The position numbers were made by a program, and so were the translations under genes. The notes below the pieces were generated by a model. The model was not told the DNA's origin and searched no databases. It saw only the letters and a list, made by a program, of their open reading frames with translations. A stretch of DNA of 64,000 bases from assembly GCA_965227035.1 (NCBI GenBank), contig OZ245724.1:620001-684000 (forward strand), in the 5' to 3' direction. This document shows, in pieces, positions 62,254 to 64,000 of this stretch. Source of the DNA: CBDDFQ01 sp965227035. GTDB lineage: Bacteria > Pseudomonadota > Gammaproteobacteria > Burkholderiales > Burkholderiaceae_C. Numbering within the stretch: the stretch's first letter is position 1; every line of letters starts with the position of its first letter.

Positions 62254-63234
62254 ATGACCTTTTTCGCCATCCTCTTTGCGTTGTTGATCGAGCAGGTGCG
62301 ACCCCTTTCGTACAACACGCCGATTCACACATCGATGCGATCGTGGGCCGCCTGGGTCGAGCGCAATTTCGACGCCGGCAAGCCGTTTCACGGATGGGTG
62401 GTCTGGAGCTTGAGCACCTGCCTACCGGCGCTTGCCGCCGTCGGCATTTATTGGCTGATTGCCTTCGCGACAGCCACACCGGTAGCCATCATCTGGAGCA
62501 TTGCAGTCTTGTATGTGACGCTGGGCTTCCGTCAATTTAGCCATCACTTCACCGATATTCGCGATGCCCTCGACGATGGCAACGAAGAGGCCGCCCGCCA
62601 ATTGCTCGCGCGTTGGCAGCATGTCGATGCAAGCGAATTGCCGCGCAGCGAAATCCTCAGACACGTCATCGAATATTCAGTGCTCGCCGCCCATCGTCAT
62701 GTGTTCGGCGTGATTGCGTGCTTCTGCATTTTTTCGATTTTCGGAGCTGGTCCGGCGGGCGCGGTGCTCTATCGATTGGCGGAATTCGTCGCTCGATACT
62801 GGAAGCGCCGGATTGGACCCGATGGGCATCCTGCAAGCCCCGCGCTGCAAGCCGCTGCGGCTCGTGCCTGGTTGGTCATCGACTGGTTGCCAGCGCGCAT
62901 CACGGCACTCAGCTTCGCAGTCGTGGGTAGCTTCGAAGAGGCAATCGACGGTTGGCGGCATCATGTGCAGCGATTCCGCAACGACAACGACGGCGTGATT
63001 CTCGCGGCCACATCCGGCGCGATCAACGTGCGTTTGGGCGGTGCCGAACTGAAGCCGGTCGTGCCGGCGAATGTCGACCTATCCGAAGAAGAAATTGACT
63101 TCGCTTCCGAGTCCACGCCCGGGCGCAATGCCGAAATGGGTCATCTGAAAAGCGTAGTGGGCCTGGTTTGGCGCTCGGTCGTCATGTGGATGACGCTGCT
63201 GGCACTTCTGAGCCTTGCTCGACTGGCCGGTTAG
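62254..63234 (+). CDS. CobD/CbiB family membrane protein
   Basis: A 326-residue integral membrane protein. MTFFAILFALLIEQVRPLSY starts the protein, with hydrophobic segments following near residues 45-100, 155-175, 215-230 and at the C-terminus. Burkholderiales carry such CobD/CbiB-related proteins without neighbouring cobalamin genes, and none are seen here, so adenosylcobinamide-phosphate synthase activity is doubtful. The ATG at 62254 is preferred over 62233. Confidence 0.7.
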   Translation: MTFFAILFALLIEQVRPLSYNTPIHTSMRSWAAWVERNFDAGKPFHGWVVWSLSTCLPALAAVGIYWLIAFATATPVAIIWSIAVLYVTLGFRQFSHHFTDIRDALDDGNEEAARQLLARWQHVDASELPRSEILRHVIEYSVLAAHRHVFGVIACFCIFSIFGAGPAGAVLYRLAEFVARYWKRRIGPDGHPASPALQAAAARAWLVIDWLPARITALSFAVVGSFEEAIDGWRHHVQRFRNDNDGVILAATSGAINVRLGGAELKPVVPANVDLSEEEIDFASESTPGRNAEMGHLKSVVGLVWRSVVMWMTLLALLSLARLAG

Positions 63235-63249
63235 TTTCTCTTCAACTGG

Positions 63250-63271
63250 GTAGCTGAGTACTTCAGTACCG
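63250..63271. terminator. Inverted repeat between convergent cobD-like gene and rsgA
   Basis: GGTA-G-CTGA (63250-63258) pairs with TCAG-TACC (63263-63270) with one bulge, covering the rsgA stop codon. No T run is present. It is a weak terminator candidate in a 28-base convergent gap. Confidence 0.3.
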
Positions 63272-64000
63272 GCTCTGCGAGAGCTCGGCGAACAGATCCT
63301 GATAGATCTTGTAGCGCTGCGGCGAGATCGACCCCGGCCCATCTCCGATCGCTGCAATCACGCCGCATCCCGGCTCGTGCAAATGGGTGCAGTTATAGAA
63401 CCGGCACTCAGTCACATGCGGCTTGATATCCGGCATATAGGCTGCAAGCTGCGCCGGATCGATGTGATGCATCCCGAATTCCTGGAATCCCGGCGAGTCG
63501 ATCAGCGCTGTCGTTCGTTCCTGGCCTTCTCCTTCGTCGACCCAATACAGCGTCGTACTGGTCGTCGTGTGTTTGCCGGAATTGAGAGCCTGCGAAATCT
63601 CGCCGGTTAGAGCTCGCGCCTGCGGAATCAGCAGGTTGGTCAGGGTACTTTTGCCAGCACCGGACGGTCCGAGAATCAGCGAGGTTTTGCCCTTCAGCAA
63701 CTCACGTAGCGTGAGCACATCGGCGCCGGTCTCGTGGGTCAGTCCCAGCGGCACGACCGCGTAGCCCATTCGTCGATACGGTTCCAGCTTTTTCGTTGCG
63801 CGCGCAAAAGGTTCGGTCAGATCTCGCTTGTTCAATCCGATGATCGGCGTGATTCCACTGGCTTCGGCCGATATCAGTGCGCGAGTGAGCTGGCTCTCGG
63901 AAAACTCAGGATCGGCCGCGACGAGAATCAGCACCTGATCGAGGTTGGCGGCGAACATCTTGGTGCGAATTTCGTCCTGTCTGTAGAACAGGTTTTTTCG
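63263..64000 (-). CDS. rsgA: Ribosome small-subunit-dependent GTPase A (partial)
   Basis: The C-terminal 245 residues; the 5' end lies beyond the window. RKNLFYRQDEIRTKMFAAN at the visible start is the OB-domain to GTPase junction. The circularly permuted GTPase shows G4 (GLNKRDL) before G1 (GPSGAGKSTLTN) and G3 (DSPGFQEFG). The zinc-finger ligands are in ECRFYNCTHLHEPGCGV. RsgA checks the decoding centre in late 30S assembly. Confidence 0.96.
   Translation of the reverse strand, partial: RKNLFYRQDEIRTKMFAANLDQVLILVAADPEFSESQLTRALISAEASGITPIIGLNKRDLTEPFARATKKLEPYRRMGYAVVPLGLTHETGADVLTLRELLKGKTSLILGPSGAGKSTLTNLLIPQARALTGEISQALNSGKHTTTSTTLYWVDEGEGQERTTALIDSPGFQEFGMHHIDPAQLAAYMPDIKPHVTECRFYNCTHLHEPGCGVIAAIGDGPGSISPQRYKIYQDLFAELSQSRY

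Overview
The window is a gene-dense stretch of a betaproteobacterial chromosome, most likely from the order Burkholderiales. The evidence is gene content and order: fabF-ygfX-rpoE-rseA-rseB-degP-lepA-lepB-DUF4845-rnc-era-recO-pdxJ-acpS-nagZ, then leuCDB-asd-fimV-truA-trpF-trpB-trpA-accD, then the TCA block gltA-sdhE-sdhBADC next to a GntR regulator, mdh and both aconitases, and DUF3579 beside argD-argF. G+C is clearly above half throughout. No insertion sequence, prophage, integrase, CRISPR array, rRNA or tRNA was recognised. I found no dedicated new defence, secretion or biosynthetic system; this is mostly conserved core genome.

Layout. 1-13245 (+): the 3' end of fabF, a YgfX-like protein, the envelope-stress module (sigma-E, anti-sigma RseA, RseB, periplasmic protease DegP/MucD), an unusual 530-base gap, then translation, secretion and RNA-processing genes (lepA, lepB, rnc, era) and cofactor genes (pdxJ, acpS). 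13290-15512 (-): lysS and a LON-domain protein. 15590-16117 (+): YggT. 16165-29056 (-): accD, trpA, trpB, trpF, truA, fimV, asd, leuB, leuD, leuC and a LysR regulator. 29237-35230 (-): gltA, sdhE, sdhB, sdhA, sdhD, sdhC and a GntR/UTRA regulator. 35443-44973 (+): mdh, a CitE-like lyase, a secreted hypothetical protein, acnB, acnA and an FAD monooxygenase. 44974-48091 (-): kynA, argF, argD. 48299-64000 is mixed: DUF3579, rpsT, murJ, a SirB1-like protein, purM, hda, a HAD phosphatase, pcnB, folK, a DUF47-pit phosphate-uptake pair, a TM2 protein with a GNAT acetyltransferase, the ribosomal operon rpsP-rimM-trmD-rplS, a CoA-type Nudix hydrolase, a CobD/CbiB-like membrane protein and the 3' part of rsgA.

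How the genes fit together. Translational coupling is common: four-base stop/start overlaps occur at fabF/ygfX, pdxJ/acpS, acpS/nagZ, trpB/trpA, trpF/truA, the CitE-like gene and its hypothetical neighbour, acnA/monooxygenase, argD/argF, HAD/pcnB and GNAT/TM2, and lepA/lepB overlap by one base. The TCA block encodes citrate synthase, both aconitases, succinate dehydrogenase with its flavinylation factor, and malate dehydrogenase, on both sides of one GntR gene.

The most interesting signals are regulatory. They are: (i) an 18-bp TATAAT-plus-start-region motif shared by the rpsT, rpsP and rplS promoters; (ii) a possible two-state leader before rplS that could mask its Shine-Dalgarno; (iii) a near-consensus Pho box repeated three times before DUF47-pit; (iv) a perfect 12-bp palindrome in the putative promoter spacer of the GntR gene and again between argD and DUF3579; (v) a dyad inside the kynA promoter with three phased repeats upstream; and (vi) an 11-bp-phased CCACA array followed by a compact hairpin RNA candidate before lepA. 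These come from reading the sequence by eye; none has been tested by folding, comparison or experiment.
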